Under the pieces are notes generated by a model. The model saw only the letters and a list, made by a program, of their open reading frames with translations, made no database searches and was not told the origin of the DNA. From Sphingobacteriales bacterium (GTDB taxonomy: Bacteria > Bacteroidota > Bacteroidia > Chitinophagales > Chitinophagaceae): DNA of 64,000 nt. Where the stretch lies: positions 1-64,000 of the forward strand of contig JACRJO010000003.1 in NCBI GenBank assembly GCA_016219985.1, given 5' to 3'. Within the stretch, counting starts at the first letter, position 1. Every line of letters begins with the position of its first letter. A program made the translations under genes and the position numbers. Below are positions 53,501 through 61,504 of this stretch, in pieces.

Positions 53501-54346
53501 TTGAAAAAAAGAAACCCCGACGTAGTCGTAATCTCTGATCTCCACCTGGGCACATACGGGTGCCATGCGGAAGAAATCGTGAAATACCTGCGAAGCATCT
53601 CTCCCCGGCTGCTGATCCTGAACGGCGATATCATTGACGGATGGCAGTTCTCCAAACGGTATTTCCCCCCGGCCCACCTGCAAGTGATCAAAGAAATTTT
53701 CAACCTCCTGGACCATGGAACCCGGGTGGTGTACATAACCGGTAACCATGATGAAATGATGCGCCGCTACAGCGGTATCCAGCTCAGCCATTTTCAACTG
53801 GTGGATAAACTCGTCCTCGAAATAAACGGGAAAATGACCTGGGTTTTCCATGGGGATGTATTTGATCATACCACCAAGGGCGGTGCAAAGATCATTGCCA
53901 AGCTGGGCGGCTTCGGGTATGACTGGCTCATCCTCCTCAACCGGTTTATTAACTGGTGGCTGAAAAAAATCGGGAGACCCAAACTAAGCCTGAGCAAGAA
54001 GATCAAGAACAGTGTAAAGAAAGCCGTGGCCTGGATCGCTGATTTTGAACTGACCGCCGCCGAACTGGCGATCGGGAAGGGATATGACTATGTCATTTGC
54101 GGGCATATTCACCAGCCCCAGAAAAAACTGATCGAAACGCGGAACGGGAAAGTGATGTACCTGAACAGCGGGGACTGGATTGAAAACCTCACCGCCCTGG
54201 AATATGCGGATAATGAATGGACGATTTACCACTACCGGGAAGAGGATTATGCCAGCGCGACCGTCATCCCGATGAACAAGAAAATACCGGCCCTGAATGT
54301 GGTAACCGATGAAATCAACCTGTTCATCACCTCCTTACAATCCTGA
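53501..54346 (+). CDS. plcP: PlcP-like metallophosphoesterase (phospholipase C, lipid remodelling)
   Basis: About 281 residues. Calcineurin-like motifs in order: SDLHLG, NGDIIDGW, TGNHDEM, HGDVFDH and GHIHQP. TYGCHAEEIVKYL directly after the first motif and the internal WLILLNRFINWWLKKIGRP are features of PlcP/LpxH2-type enzymes, which remove phosphorylated head groups from phospholipids to give diacylglycerol under phosphate stress. No ATG precedes the motif: the frame opens at 53459 after a stop, with TTG at 53459, 53483 and 53501. The last gives MKKRNPDVVVISD, the expected start. A UDP-diacylglucosamine hydrolase role is the alternative, but the glycosyltransferase partner favours PlcP. 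Confidence 0.8.
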   Translation: MKKRNPDVVVISDLHLGTYGCHAEEIVKYLRSISPRLLILNGDIIDGWQFSKRYFPPAHLQVIKEIFNLLDHGTRVVYITGNHDEMMRRYSGIQLSHFQLVDKLVLEINGKMTWVFHGDVFDHTTKGGAKIIAKLGGFGYDWLILLNRFINWWLKKIGRPKLSLSKKIKNSVKKAVAWIADFELTAAELAIGKGYDYVICGHIHQPQKKLIETRNGKVMYLNSGDWIENLTALEYADNEWTIYHYREEDYASATVIPMNKKIPALNVVTDEINLFITSLQS

Positions 54347-54349
54347 ACA

Positions 54350-55393
54350 ATGAAAATACTTTACGCCGTACAGGCCACCGGGAACGGGCATATCAGCAGG
54401 GCGATGACGCTCTTACCGCATTTGCAGCAATACGGGACCGTGGATATTTTCCTGAGCGGCAGTAATGCCAACCTGGAACTGGATGCCCCGGTAAAATACA
54501 GGAGCAGGGGCATCAGTCTTTTTTATAATTGCGAGGGCGGGCTGGATTACCGGAAGATGATAAAAATAATCAACCCCTTGCGGATCAGCCGCGAGATCCG
54601 GGACCTGCCCGTGGAAAATTATGACCTGGTGCTGAATGATTTTGATCATATCACATCCGCAGCCTGTGCCCGGAAGCGGATCCCCTCCGTTCATTTCGGG
54701 CACCAGGCCAGTTTCCAGTCGGCCCTGGCCCCGCGCCCGGAAAAAAAATCCCGTACCGGCGAGTGGATCCTGGCAAATTTCGTAAAAGCTCCTTACCGTG
54801 CGGGCTATCATTTTGAGAAATACGATGCCGGCATTTTCGAACCCGTCGTTAAAAAAGAAATACTGGAAGCGAATCCGGTAATCAAAGATCATATAACCAT
54901 TTACCTTCCCTCCTATTGTGAAAGTCAGTTAAAAACATTGTTTGAAAAATTCTCGGATCACCGGTTCCATATTTTTTCCCGGGAATCAAAATCCATACGG
55001 GAAGAAAAGAACCTGCTGTTCTTCCCGGTGGACAAGGAATTGTTTACCGGCAGTCTCGTTCAATGCACCGGTATCATTTGCGGGGCCGGTTTTGAAACCC
55101 CGGCGGAAGCGATTCACCTGGGAAAAAAGATACTGGCCATCCCGATCAGCGGCCAGTATGAACAGCAGTGCAATGCGGCCGCGCTGAAAAAAGCAGGCAT
55201 CTCCTGCCTGGATCGCATTGATGATCGTTTCCCCATCCATTTCGGGCAATGGATTAATGACAGGCGCCCCCCGGTAAAAAAAGACTATTCGAACAGTATC
55301 CGGGAATCGCTTGACTATATATTCTCCCTGCCCGTTCCGGCAGTACCCGGAACGGATCTCACCCTCCATCAATCACCCCTCGTCTCCTGCTAA
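54350..55393 (+). CDS. GT28/MurG-like glycosyltransferase, likely glycolipid synthase partner of PlcP
   Basis: 347 residues, 3 nt behind the plcP-like gene. N-terminal YAVQATGNGHISRAMTLLPH (acceptor-side glycine loop) and a C-terminal nucleotide-sugar site GIICGAGFETPAEAIHLGKK followed by ISGQYEQQCNAAAL, as in the MJ1255/MurG-like GT-B family. PlcP operons elsewhere pair with the glycosyltransferase Agt, which glycosylates the released diacylglycerol. This protein could do the same, but sugar and acceptor are not proven. Confidence 0.82.
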   Translation: MKILYAVQATGNGHISRAMTLLPHLQQYGTVDIFLSGSNANLELDAPVKYRSRGISLFYNCEGGLDYRKMIKIINPLRISREIRDLPVENYDLVLNDFDHITSAACARKRIPSVHFGHQASFQSALAPRPEKKSRTGEWILANFVKAPYRAGYHFEKYDAGIFEPVVKKEILEANPVIKDHITIYLPSYCESQLKTLFEKFSDHRFHIFSRESKSIREEKNLLFFPVDKELFTGSLVQCTGIICGAGFETPAEAIHLGKKILAIPISGQYEQQCNAAALKKAGISCLDRIDDRFPIHFGQWINDRRPPVKKDYSNSIRESLDYIFSLPVPAVPGTDLTLHQSPLVSC

Positions 55394-55423
55394 AAAAAAC
55401 ACCCCGCCTTGCCGAGCGGGGTG
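55392..55423 (-). terminator. Strong minus-strand terminator overlapping the glycosyltransferase stop codon
   Basis: CACCCCGC (55400-55407) / GCGGGGTG (55416-55423), 8 bp, loop of 8. On the minus strand it is followed by eight T (55399-55392); on the plus strand no T-run follows. It therefore ends a minus-strand transcript, not the plus-strand gene beside it. Confidence 0.85.
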
Positions 55424-55490
55424 CTAACTGCATGAGAAAAATACAACCGGTTTACTTACTAAAAACCAATTTTATACTACCGGGTAAGAA
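55392..55490 (-). ncRNA. Predicted phosphate-starvation small RNA
   Basis: About 99 nt from the start predicted by the promoter at 55497-55541 to the terminator T-run. No ORF of any length is convincing inside. Besides the terminator stem, CCGGT and ACCGG near 55475 and 55444 could pair. The 3' end is antisense to the last two nucleotides of the glycosyltransferase gene and its 3' UTR. The prediction rests on promoter plus terminator only. Confidence 0.5.
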
Positions 55491-55496
55491 CTGCTG

Positions 55497-55541
55497 TAAA
55501 ATTGCCGCATTGGTATTACCGGCCTGTTAGCCAATCGTTAC
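55497..55541 (-). promoter_or_regulatory. Orphan Pho-type promoter
   Basis: Minus-strand heptamers GTAACGA (55541-55535), CTAACAG (55530-55524), GTAATAC (55519-55513), each 4 nt apart; 8 nt later CAATTTTA (55504-55497) sits where TAnnTTTG is expected. It is boxed between the terminator of the beta-helix gene and the terminator at 55392, and no gene lies downstream on its strand. Confidence 0.6.
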
Positions 55542-55550
55542 CTGAATATT

Positions 55551-55578
55551 AAAAAAAAAGCCCGGCGACCGCCGGGCT
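55551..55578 (-). terminator. Terminator after the beta-helix lipoprotein gene
   Basis: AGCCCGGC-GGTC-GCCGGGCT on the minus strand (55578-55559), followed by nine T. Confidence 0.9.
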
Positions 55579-55601
55579 CTGTAAGTACGGATGAATGAAT
55601 C

Positions 55602-57068
55602 TTAGTTGAAGTTGAACTTTGTCCATCCTTTCCACCAGCTGGCCAGTTCGCCGGCAGGAGCGATGCCACCCCGGAAGGTAACCGCTTTATTAAAGAAAGT
55701 ATCATTGGTGAATTTAGCATCGGTAAAGCCGGCGCCGCTGAGTACTTTCTGGTTGCCGTTGGAACCTGCGAAGGGCGTCGGGTCGGGTGCTGAATAATTG
55801 AAGGGCTGGATCAGTTTCACATCGGTGGTATTGGTCAGTATTTCATTATTATAAAATGAATTCGTGAACCATGTTGCAAATGCCGCATCATTGGTGATGC
55901 TGGCGCCGGGCGTGCCGGTGAAACGGGTGCTGGTGGCGCAACCGGCAATGGTGATATTGCGGAGGCGGATGGTGCTGTCCTCGATATTCAGCGCGGTAGA
56001 ATTACCAGCCGCTGCATCAACCTCGATACCACGGGGCCAGCCCATGATGATACTGTTAAAGATGGAGATTCCGGTATTGCGGCGAATATGAGCTCCGCCA
56101 CGGAACAGGGAGCTCCCCACATTGTTCAGGGTGGCGCGGGGCCCGATGGCCGTGATATTGCTGAAAATGGCCGTTGTTTTCGGTGTAACGGTCGTACCGC
56201 CGGCATTATTATCACTTTCAAACGCTTCCGAGTTGGAGATATCTGCGATCAGGGAGTCCCGGATGATCAGGCCAAACTGCACTTTCCCGCTGTACCCGTT
56301 ATCAGTATCGAAATCATCATCCTGGGTTTTGTAAGCGATCAGGTATTTACAGTTCACGGTACCGCCAAACCATTCATAGGCGTCATCCTTGGCATATACC
56401 ACCTGGATATGGTCAATAACAGTGCCGCTGCCCACACCGGCCAATGTCAGGCTGTTCACTTCCTTATCCGGCTGGAACGCATAACCGGCATACTCGATGC
56501 GCAAATATTGAAGAACACCGGAACTGTCGGCGGGAATGGCCGTGGGAACGGCGGCATCACCGGAGCCGGCCAGGCCATCGCCATTGCCATTATCGATACC
56601 ACCCTCAACCTGAAAGAGGCCGGCGGTACCGTTATAACTTGTATTGATCGGGGCTTTCCCGCAGATCACAATACCCCCCCAGTCGCCGGATTGGGGATTG
56701 GGAGCGGCAGAAGTGAAGATGATGGGCTCACTGGCAGTACCCGGGGCCACGATTTTGGAACCGCGGGTGATGATCAGGGCAGCCACATCGGATCCGCTGA
56801 AAGAACCTTTAATTGTAGTACCCGCCTCAATGGTCATGGTATGGTTACCCACCATATACACCAGGCCTTTCAGGATATACGTATTCTTTTTATGCAGAAC
56901 CGTATCCGCATTAATCCTTCCCTGCAGGGTGATGGTTTCCCCGGTTGAGCCGCCGTTGCCGCCACCATTTACCACCACTACCTGGATTTCGCCATCCGTT
57001 TCAATCTTGCGGCAACCCGTGGTCGCTAAAGCTGCAAGGACTGATAAAAAGAAAATGTACTTTTTCAT
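55602..57068 (-). CDS. Beta-helix lipoprotein, partner of the TonB receptor at 57103
   Basis: 488 residues. Lipoprotein signal (MKKYIFFLSVLAALATTGC, Cys19), a Gly-rich linker, then a parallel beta-helix-like region with repeated short strands (MTIEAGTTIKGSFSG, IIFTSAAPNPQSGDWGGIVI, ISNSEAFESDNNAGGT). There is no T9SS tail. It follows the receptor gene by 34 nt, so it probably acts as its surface lipoprotein, like SusD for SusC. It is expected to be co-induced from the six-heptamer promoter. Ligand unknown. Confidence 0.75.
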   Translation of the reverse strand: MKKYIFFLSVLAALATTGCRKIETDGEIQVVVVNGGGNGGSTGETITLQGRINADTVLHKKNTYILKGLVYMVGNHTMTIEAGTTIKGSFSGSDVAALIITRGSKIVAPGTASEPIIFTSAAPNPQSGDWGGIVICGKAPINTSYNGTAGLFQVEGGIDNGNGDGLAGSGDAAVPTAIPADSSGVLQYLRIEYAGYAFQPDKEVNSLTLAGVGSGTVIDHIQVVYAKDDAYEWFGGTVNCKYLIAYKTQDDDFDTDNGYSGKVQFGLIIRDSLIADISNSEAFESDNNAGGTTVTPKTTAIFSNITAIGPRATLNNVGSSLFRGGAHIRRNTGISIFNSIIMGWPRGIEVDAAAGNSTALNIEDSTIRLRNITIAGCATSTRFTGTPGASITNDAAFATWFTNSFYNNEILTNTTDVKLIQPFNYSAPDPTPFAGSNGNQKVLSGAGFTDAKFTNDTFFNKAVTFRGGIAPAGELASWWKGWTKFNFN

Positions 57069-57102
57069 TGTTATGTATTTAAGATGTTACGTTTTGCGCT
57101 GA

Positions 57103-59889
57103 TTATAAAGAGTAATTGAATGTAAAATTGAATGAGGTGCCATTGCGACGGGTAAACCGGTACGCATCGGTGCCCTTCTGCAATTTGGTATTGCCGTCAT
57201 TGTTCTGGTAGAAATACTGGGTACTGTTCAGGATATCGGAGATGCTCATCCGAAGTTCGGCCTTCTTCTTCAGCAGTTTTTTGCTGAGCTGGAAATCCAG
57301 CAGGGCGCGGGGCGCTTCATATATATCCGGGAAACCCGCACCGGCAGTCAGGTCGCCGACGAGGTAAATCCTTTCCCCGATCTGGTTAAACAACAGAGTG
57401 GCATTCAGGCCTGCTTTCTCCAGGTCATACAATAAACCAACATTGATCACATAAGGTGATTGTCCCTGCATGGGACGGTCAATACTGAATGTGTGATCCT
57501 TGACCCTGCTCCGGATATAGGAGGCATTGGCCTGGAAAGTGAAATTCCGGAAGCTGTTACTGAAATCAAGCTTCTTCCGCAGCTCCAGTTCCAGCCCATA
57601 GGCTGTTGCTTCTTCCACATTTTGAAAATTGAATGTGCTGGCGCCCCCCGAACCTGCAGTGAATATCTGCTCGATCGGGTTGTTGAATTTCTTATAAAAA
57701 GCGCCGGCTGTCAGCATTTCACCTGCTTTGGGGTACCATTCATAGCGCAGGTCCAGGTTGGAAACCTTGGTACGCTTCAGGGCCGTGTTACCCTGTATGG
57801 AAGCATTTAGTTCAAAATCATAAATATTCAGGTAAGAGAGTTCGCGGAGCTCCGGGCGTATCACTGTTTGTGAACCCGAAAAACGAAGATTGGTTTTATT
57901 ATTTACTTTCAGGGTCGCATTGAGACCGGGCAGGAAATCAGTAATCTGGCTGTATGTATGCCGGAGATCCCATTTTTTTACACTGCCCACGAGCTGATCA
58001 AAGTTTTCAACCCGCAATCCCCATACCAGCCGGAAAGCCCGGCTGAACTGGTTGTCGAATTGCAGGAATCCCCCGTTCAGGATGGTATTCGCCAGGTAGC
58101 GGAAGCTTTTACCCTTGATCGCGTCAAAAGCGATCATATTATCTGTTCCCGTACCAAAGTTTTCCGGGGCGAAGACTTTATCGGGTGCGAGTAACCGCAG
58201 TTCCGGGTTATCAGAGGGAAGGTAATTAGCAAACAACTGTGCATCATACAACCGGTCCTTAATCTGCAGCATATACCCGCTTTTCACAGATTGCTTCTGA
58301 CCAAATAAGTTGAAGTTAAAACTGAGATCCCCGCCGGCTGTATAGATATAATCAGATAAGCTCTGGTAGATCCGGCTGCCGCTGCTTTGTGAAAGGTTAT
58401 TTGACAACAACAATCTGAAAGGATCCTGCGTATTAACAGCACGGGTGTACGTGATCCTGCGCTGGTCCGGAATATACCCATCGAGTATATTGAAGGCCCC
58501 GTACCATTTTAATTTCAGTGGCTTTGCCACACTGTGATCCCCGTTGACCTGTACGGTAAAAAAACTGTTTTGTTTAAACGTAAGTTCCGTTGCCCATAAA
58601 TCATCGCCGCGGTTATATTCCACTCCGTTACGGCGGGTAACTGTACTGGGTGAATTCACATTAATGATCGATTTTACAGAGATTTTATTCAGCGGGTTGA
58701 TCTGCATGCTGAAACTTCCCAGCGCCCCGATCGTCACTTCCCGCACATACCGGTCATCATTAAAATCATAATTGGTGGTAAATACACCATTTGACAACTC
58801 ACTGGACCTGTTTACCAGTTTCAGGTAGCGGTTATTCCTGCTGTAACTTACCCCCAGTGTACCACCAATTGTTTTCCCAAATAATTTTCCGCTAAAGCCC
58901 CCGTTTACCTGGAAGGAGACATTTAATGGAACGGAAGAGGTGCTGGGAACCCAGGCATTACGCATTTGTTTACCAATGGCCGTCTTGGCGGCGAACGATA
59001 AGGTATCAAAGGCTGATTTACGGGTATAGGCCGCGGGTAAGGAACGGGTACCATCATCAAATCCCAGCCAGTCCGTTTTGGACTTAGCGTCTTTATAAAA
59101 AGCCCGGCCGGCTGTTTGCGTATTAAAACCGGAGCCCACCTGTATATTGAAGAAATTCCTGGAAGGAATATCTTTTGTATTCACCTGGATCAGTCCGCCG
59201 GCCCACTCGCCGGGATATTCAGGAACAAAGGCTTTGTTGATAATAATATTATCGATCATCGCCGCGGGGATCAGGTCAAAGGAGAAGGTCTTGCGGTCCG
59301 GCTCCGTACTGGTGAGCAGAATACCGTTCAGCATGGCCTGGTTATAGCGGTCGGCCAGCCCGCGGATCACAATGAATTTTCCTTCCTGCAAACTGGCGCC
59401 GGGGGTGCGTTTCAGTACTTCACCGGTATTCTTATCCGGGGAGCGGCGGATACTTTCCGCGGAGATTACAGAAGCCACCGTATTAGTGTTCTTCTGAAAG
59501 GCGATTACCGAATTCACGGTTTCCTTACGGGCGGTGGATGTTTTGGCGCTGATCACCACATTATCCCCCGTCTTTTCCAGCACCTCAAGGGTAATATTCA
59601 GTTCGTTGATCTGGCCTGCCGTCACTTCCACTTCCGCTACTTCCTTTTTGGCATAGCCCACTGCCGTGAATGTAAGGGTGTATTTTTTCCCGGGGGAGAG
59701 GTTAAGGGTGAAATGACCATCCACTTCAGAAGTGGTTCCACCGGCCGCACCGGCAATCTTAATGGACACGCCGGCGAGGGGTTCATTCTTAGTATTGGTG
59801 ACTTTACCGGTCAGCCTGTTGGGTTGTTGTGCAACCGCAACCAACCCGGATAATAAAAGGAAACATAACATGCGCAGCCTGGGAACCAT
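57103..59889 (-). CDS. TonB-dependent receptor with Pho-type promoter
   Basis: 928 residues. Signal peptide (1-20), CarboxypepD_reg domain (about 22-110), plug with SAESIRRSPDKNTGEVLKRT, IVIRGLADRYNQAMLNGILL and PEYPGEWAGGLIQVNT, then a barrel ending in TSFNFTFNYSL. This is the Oar/TonB type that travels with the beta-helix lipoprotein gene. Six tandem heptamers precede it, the clearest Pho-type promoter of the window, so it should take up a phosphorus source or a metal needed under phosphate stress. Confidence 0.9.
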   Translation of the reverse strand: MVPRLRMLCFLLLSGLVAVAQQPNRLTGKVTNTKNEPLAGVSIKIAGAAGGTTSEVDGHFTLNLSPGKKYTLTFTAVGYAKKEVAEVEVTAGQINELNITLEVLEKTGDNVVISAKTSTARKETVNSVIAFQKNTNTVASVISAESIRRSPDKNTGEVLKRTPGASLQEGKFIVIRGLADRYNQAMLNGILLTSTEPDRKTFSFDLIPAAMIDNIIINKAFVPEYPGEWAGGLIQVNTKDIPSRNFFNIQVGSGFNTQTAGRAFYKDAKSKTDWLGFDDGTRSLPAAYTRKSAFDTLSFAAKTAIGKQMRNAWVPSTSSVPLNVSFQVNGGFSGKLFGKTIGGTLGVSYSRNNRYLKLVNRSSELSNGVFTTNYDFNDDRYVREVTIGALGSFSMQINPLNKISVKSIINVNSPSTVTRRNGVEYNRGDDLWATELTFKQNSFFTVQVNGDHSVAKPLKLKWYGAFNILDGYIPDQRRITYTRAVNTQDPFRLLLSNNLSQSSGSRIYQSLSDYIYTAGGDLSFNFNLFGQKQSVKSGYMLQIKDRLYDAQLFANYLPSDNPELRLLAPDKVFAPENFGTGTDNMIAFDAIKGKSFRYLANTILNGGFLQFDNQFSRAFRLVWGLRVENFDQLVGSVKKWDLRHTYSQITDFLPGLNATLKVNNKTNLRFSGSQTVIRPELRELSYLNIYDFELNASIQGNTALKRTKVSNLDLRYEWYPKAGEMLTAGAFYKKFNNPIEQIFTAGSGGASTFNFQNVEEATAYGLELELRKKLDFSNSFRNFTFQANASYIRSRVKDHTFSIDRPMQGQSPYVINVGLLYDLEKAGLNATLLFNQIGERIYLVGDLTAGAGFPDIYEAPRALLDFQLSKKLLKKKAELRMSISDILNSTQYFYQNNDGNTKLQKGTDAYRFTRRNGTSFNFTFNYSL

Positions 59890-59905
59890 ATCTCTTTATT
59901 TGGCG

Positions 59906-59983
59906 CAAAGGTGCCCCGGGCAGGTTACCGGCATGTTACGGCCCGGTTAACCAATTGTAAACGCAATATTACCGGAATGTTAA
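59906..59983 (-). promoter_or_regulatory. Six-heptamer Pho-type promoter
   Basis: Minus-strand heptamers in unbroken 11-bp register: TTAACAT (59983-59977), GTAATAT (59972-59966), TTTACAA (59961-59955), TTAACCG (59950-59944), GTAACAT (59939-59933), GTAACCT (59928-59922). After 8 nt follows CACCTTTG (59913-59906), a one-mismatch TAnnTTTG. No TTG -33 is present, as expected when an activator replaces it. Confidence 0.75.
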
Positions 59984-59991
59984 GGCCCGTC

Positions 59992-61323
59992 TTAAAAGCG
60001 GAACTGGAGGCGGCAGGTAAGGATATTATCCTTCAGATCGGATTTATACCCTGTTAGTTCGGTGTGTTCGTTCTTAACAAAATCGTAATACAGGATCAGC
60101 CTGGTCTGGGGGTTGATATAATAGGAATAACCAATACCCAGCGTGGAAAAACGGATATCCGCAGCCGAAAAGTTGGTTCCCGGTTTACCAAGCTGGTTTT
60201 CTTTCACCCTTGTATTGGGATCGTAAAAGTCGTACTTGATCATGACCTGGTTCCGGTTATTCACGATGTTTTGCAGGAAGACCAGGAAGATCCCGTCAAA
60301 ATGCCGGATATAGGCCGGCACCGGTGATCCATTAGCGGAGGGTAATGCACCGGGGCTGGTGGTGGAAGCGCTGGTGCCTGACTGTTTACCAAACCAATAT
60401 TCCGCCCGCCATTCTGTTTCCCCCCACCCGTGTTTTAGCTTTATCTGTACATCTGCCCCATAATACTGGCGGGGAACGGTTTTGCCCAGGTTATCCGAGG
60501 AAGAATCCACAACAAATACCGGGTCGCCATTCTGCAATTTCCCGGCTTCATACTGGTATTTAGTACCATTCTTCCAGCCACCCCGTAAAAAAGAAAGCCC
60601 CCCGGAGATCTCTAATTTTTTATTGGTTGAAGGACGAATAAACAGCCGCGAGATCAGGTCCTTGTGGCTGTCGAAATCCGTTGTTCCCGCTAATCCCTGC
60701 CCGTTAAAAAAACCCAGGTCGAATTTGAAGCGGGACCGTTTTCTCTTATTGTCCTGCGGTTCATGCGAGATCATGATCCCAAGGTCCCTTTCGGAAGGCA
60801 TTAATATTTGTGACATACGGCCCCGCTCGGGGGTTTCCCGGAAGGCAGAAGATAAATTCACTTCATAGCCGAACGGGCGGGCAAACAACCCGGCAGTCAT
60901 GGAAAACAGGTTGCGCCGGGTCTCAAAAAGTTTTAAAAACATATCCCTTACAATAACGCCCCTTTCAGTTGCGTCTATCTGGAAAGAGAATAAAGCCGTC
61001 GGGTATTTCAATTTAGAAGGCAGGATATAGTCGATTTTAACGCGGGCCCTCCGCAGCATGAAACGGCTTTTGGAATAAGCAGAAAAATTACCCCCGGTAT
61101 AGGAAGGGGCCCCTTCCGACTGCGCCGCCTGGAACTGGGGCTGTATATAACCGGTAATACGCAGGTTTTCAAACCGTTTGATCACCGGGCGGACGGTATC
61201 TTTAATAAAGAAGGAAGAATCAATATCCGAAAGATATCGTTGTGCAAAAGCGCTAAAACCGGTACATACCAGTAAAATGACCGGGAAAAGAGCCCGGAAT
61301 GCCATTTTCTTTGCCAAATTCAT
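59992..61323 (-). CDS. Phosphate-selective porin O/P family protein
   Basis: 443 residues. Signal peptide (about 1-28), then ITGYIQPQFQAAQSEGAP, a SKSRFMLRRARVKIDYILPS strand, ERGVIVRDMFLKLFETRRNL and AGLFARPFGYEVNLSS, the OprP/OprO-family layout, with a final aromatic strand LTCRLQFRF. It should form an outer-membrane channel for phosphate or polyphosphate. It is divergent from the DUF47-Pit operon and preceded by a three-heptamer array. Confidence 0.88.
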   Translation of the reverse strand: MNLAKKMAFRALFPVILLVCTGFSAFAQRYLSDIDSSFFIKDTVRPVIKRFENLRITGYIQPQFQAAQSEGAPSYTGGNFSAYSKSRFMLRRARVKIDYILPSKLKYPTALFSFQIDATERGVIVRDMFLKLFETRRNLFSMTAGLFARPFGYEVNLSSAFRETPERGRMSQILMPSERDLGIMISHEPQDNKRKRSRFKFDLGFFNGQGLAGTTDFDSHKDLISRLFIRPSTNKKLEISGGLSFLRGGWKNGTKYQYEAGKLQNGDPVFVVDSSSDNLGKTVPRQYYGADVQIKLKHGWGETEWRAEYWFGKQSGTSASTTSPGALPSANGSPVPAYIRHFDGIFLVFLQNIVNNRNQVMIKYDFYDPNTRVKENQLGKPGTNFSAADIRFSTLGIGYSYYINPQTRLILYYDFVKNEHTELTGYKSDLKDNILTCRLQFRF

Positions 61324-61381
61324 ATCTATAAATTGAAAAGCGCCGCAATATAGAAGTCTTTGTTATCAAATCGTGACGGAA

Positions 61382-61410
61382 TCGTTATTTCTATATTAAC
61401 TTATTATTAA
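61382..61410 (-). promoter_or_regulatory. Pho-type box between porin and DUF47-Pit operon
   Basis: Minus-strand heptamers TTAATAA (61410-61404), TTAATAT (61399-61393), ATAACGA (61388-61382), 4 nt apart. The candidate -7 ACGATTTG follows after 7 nt, not 8. The tract is A/T-rich, so it is less specific than the other arrays. The same bases read toward the DUF47 gene give only two weak heptamers. Confidence 0.45.
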
Positions 61411-61504
61411 TTCTCCCCCGCTGCCGTTTCCCCAAGATGGTACCCGGTAATTTCGCAGCCAATTGCAGCCCCGCATATTACGGGACGCCACTAAAACAAT
61501 CAAT

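Noticed and set aside
57084..57090. GTAACAT heptamer between the TonB receptor and beta-helix genes
   Set aside because: A single heptamer with a poor second one (AATACAT) inside an operon gap of 34 nt; not enough for a site.
61396..61413. Pho-type box reading toward the DUF47-Pit operon
   Set aside because: Two A/T-rich heptamers only, with no -7 element in register; the opposite orientation fits better.
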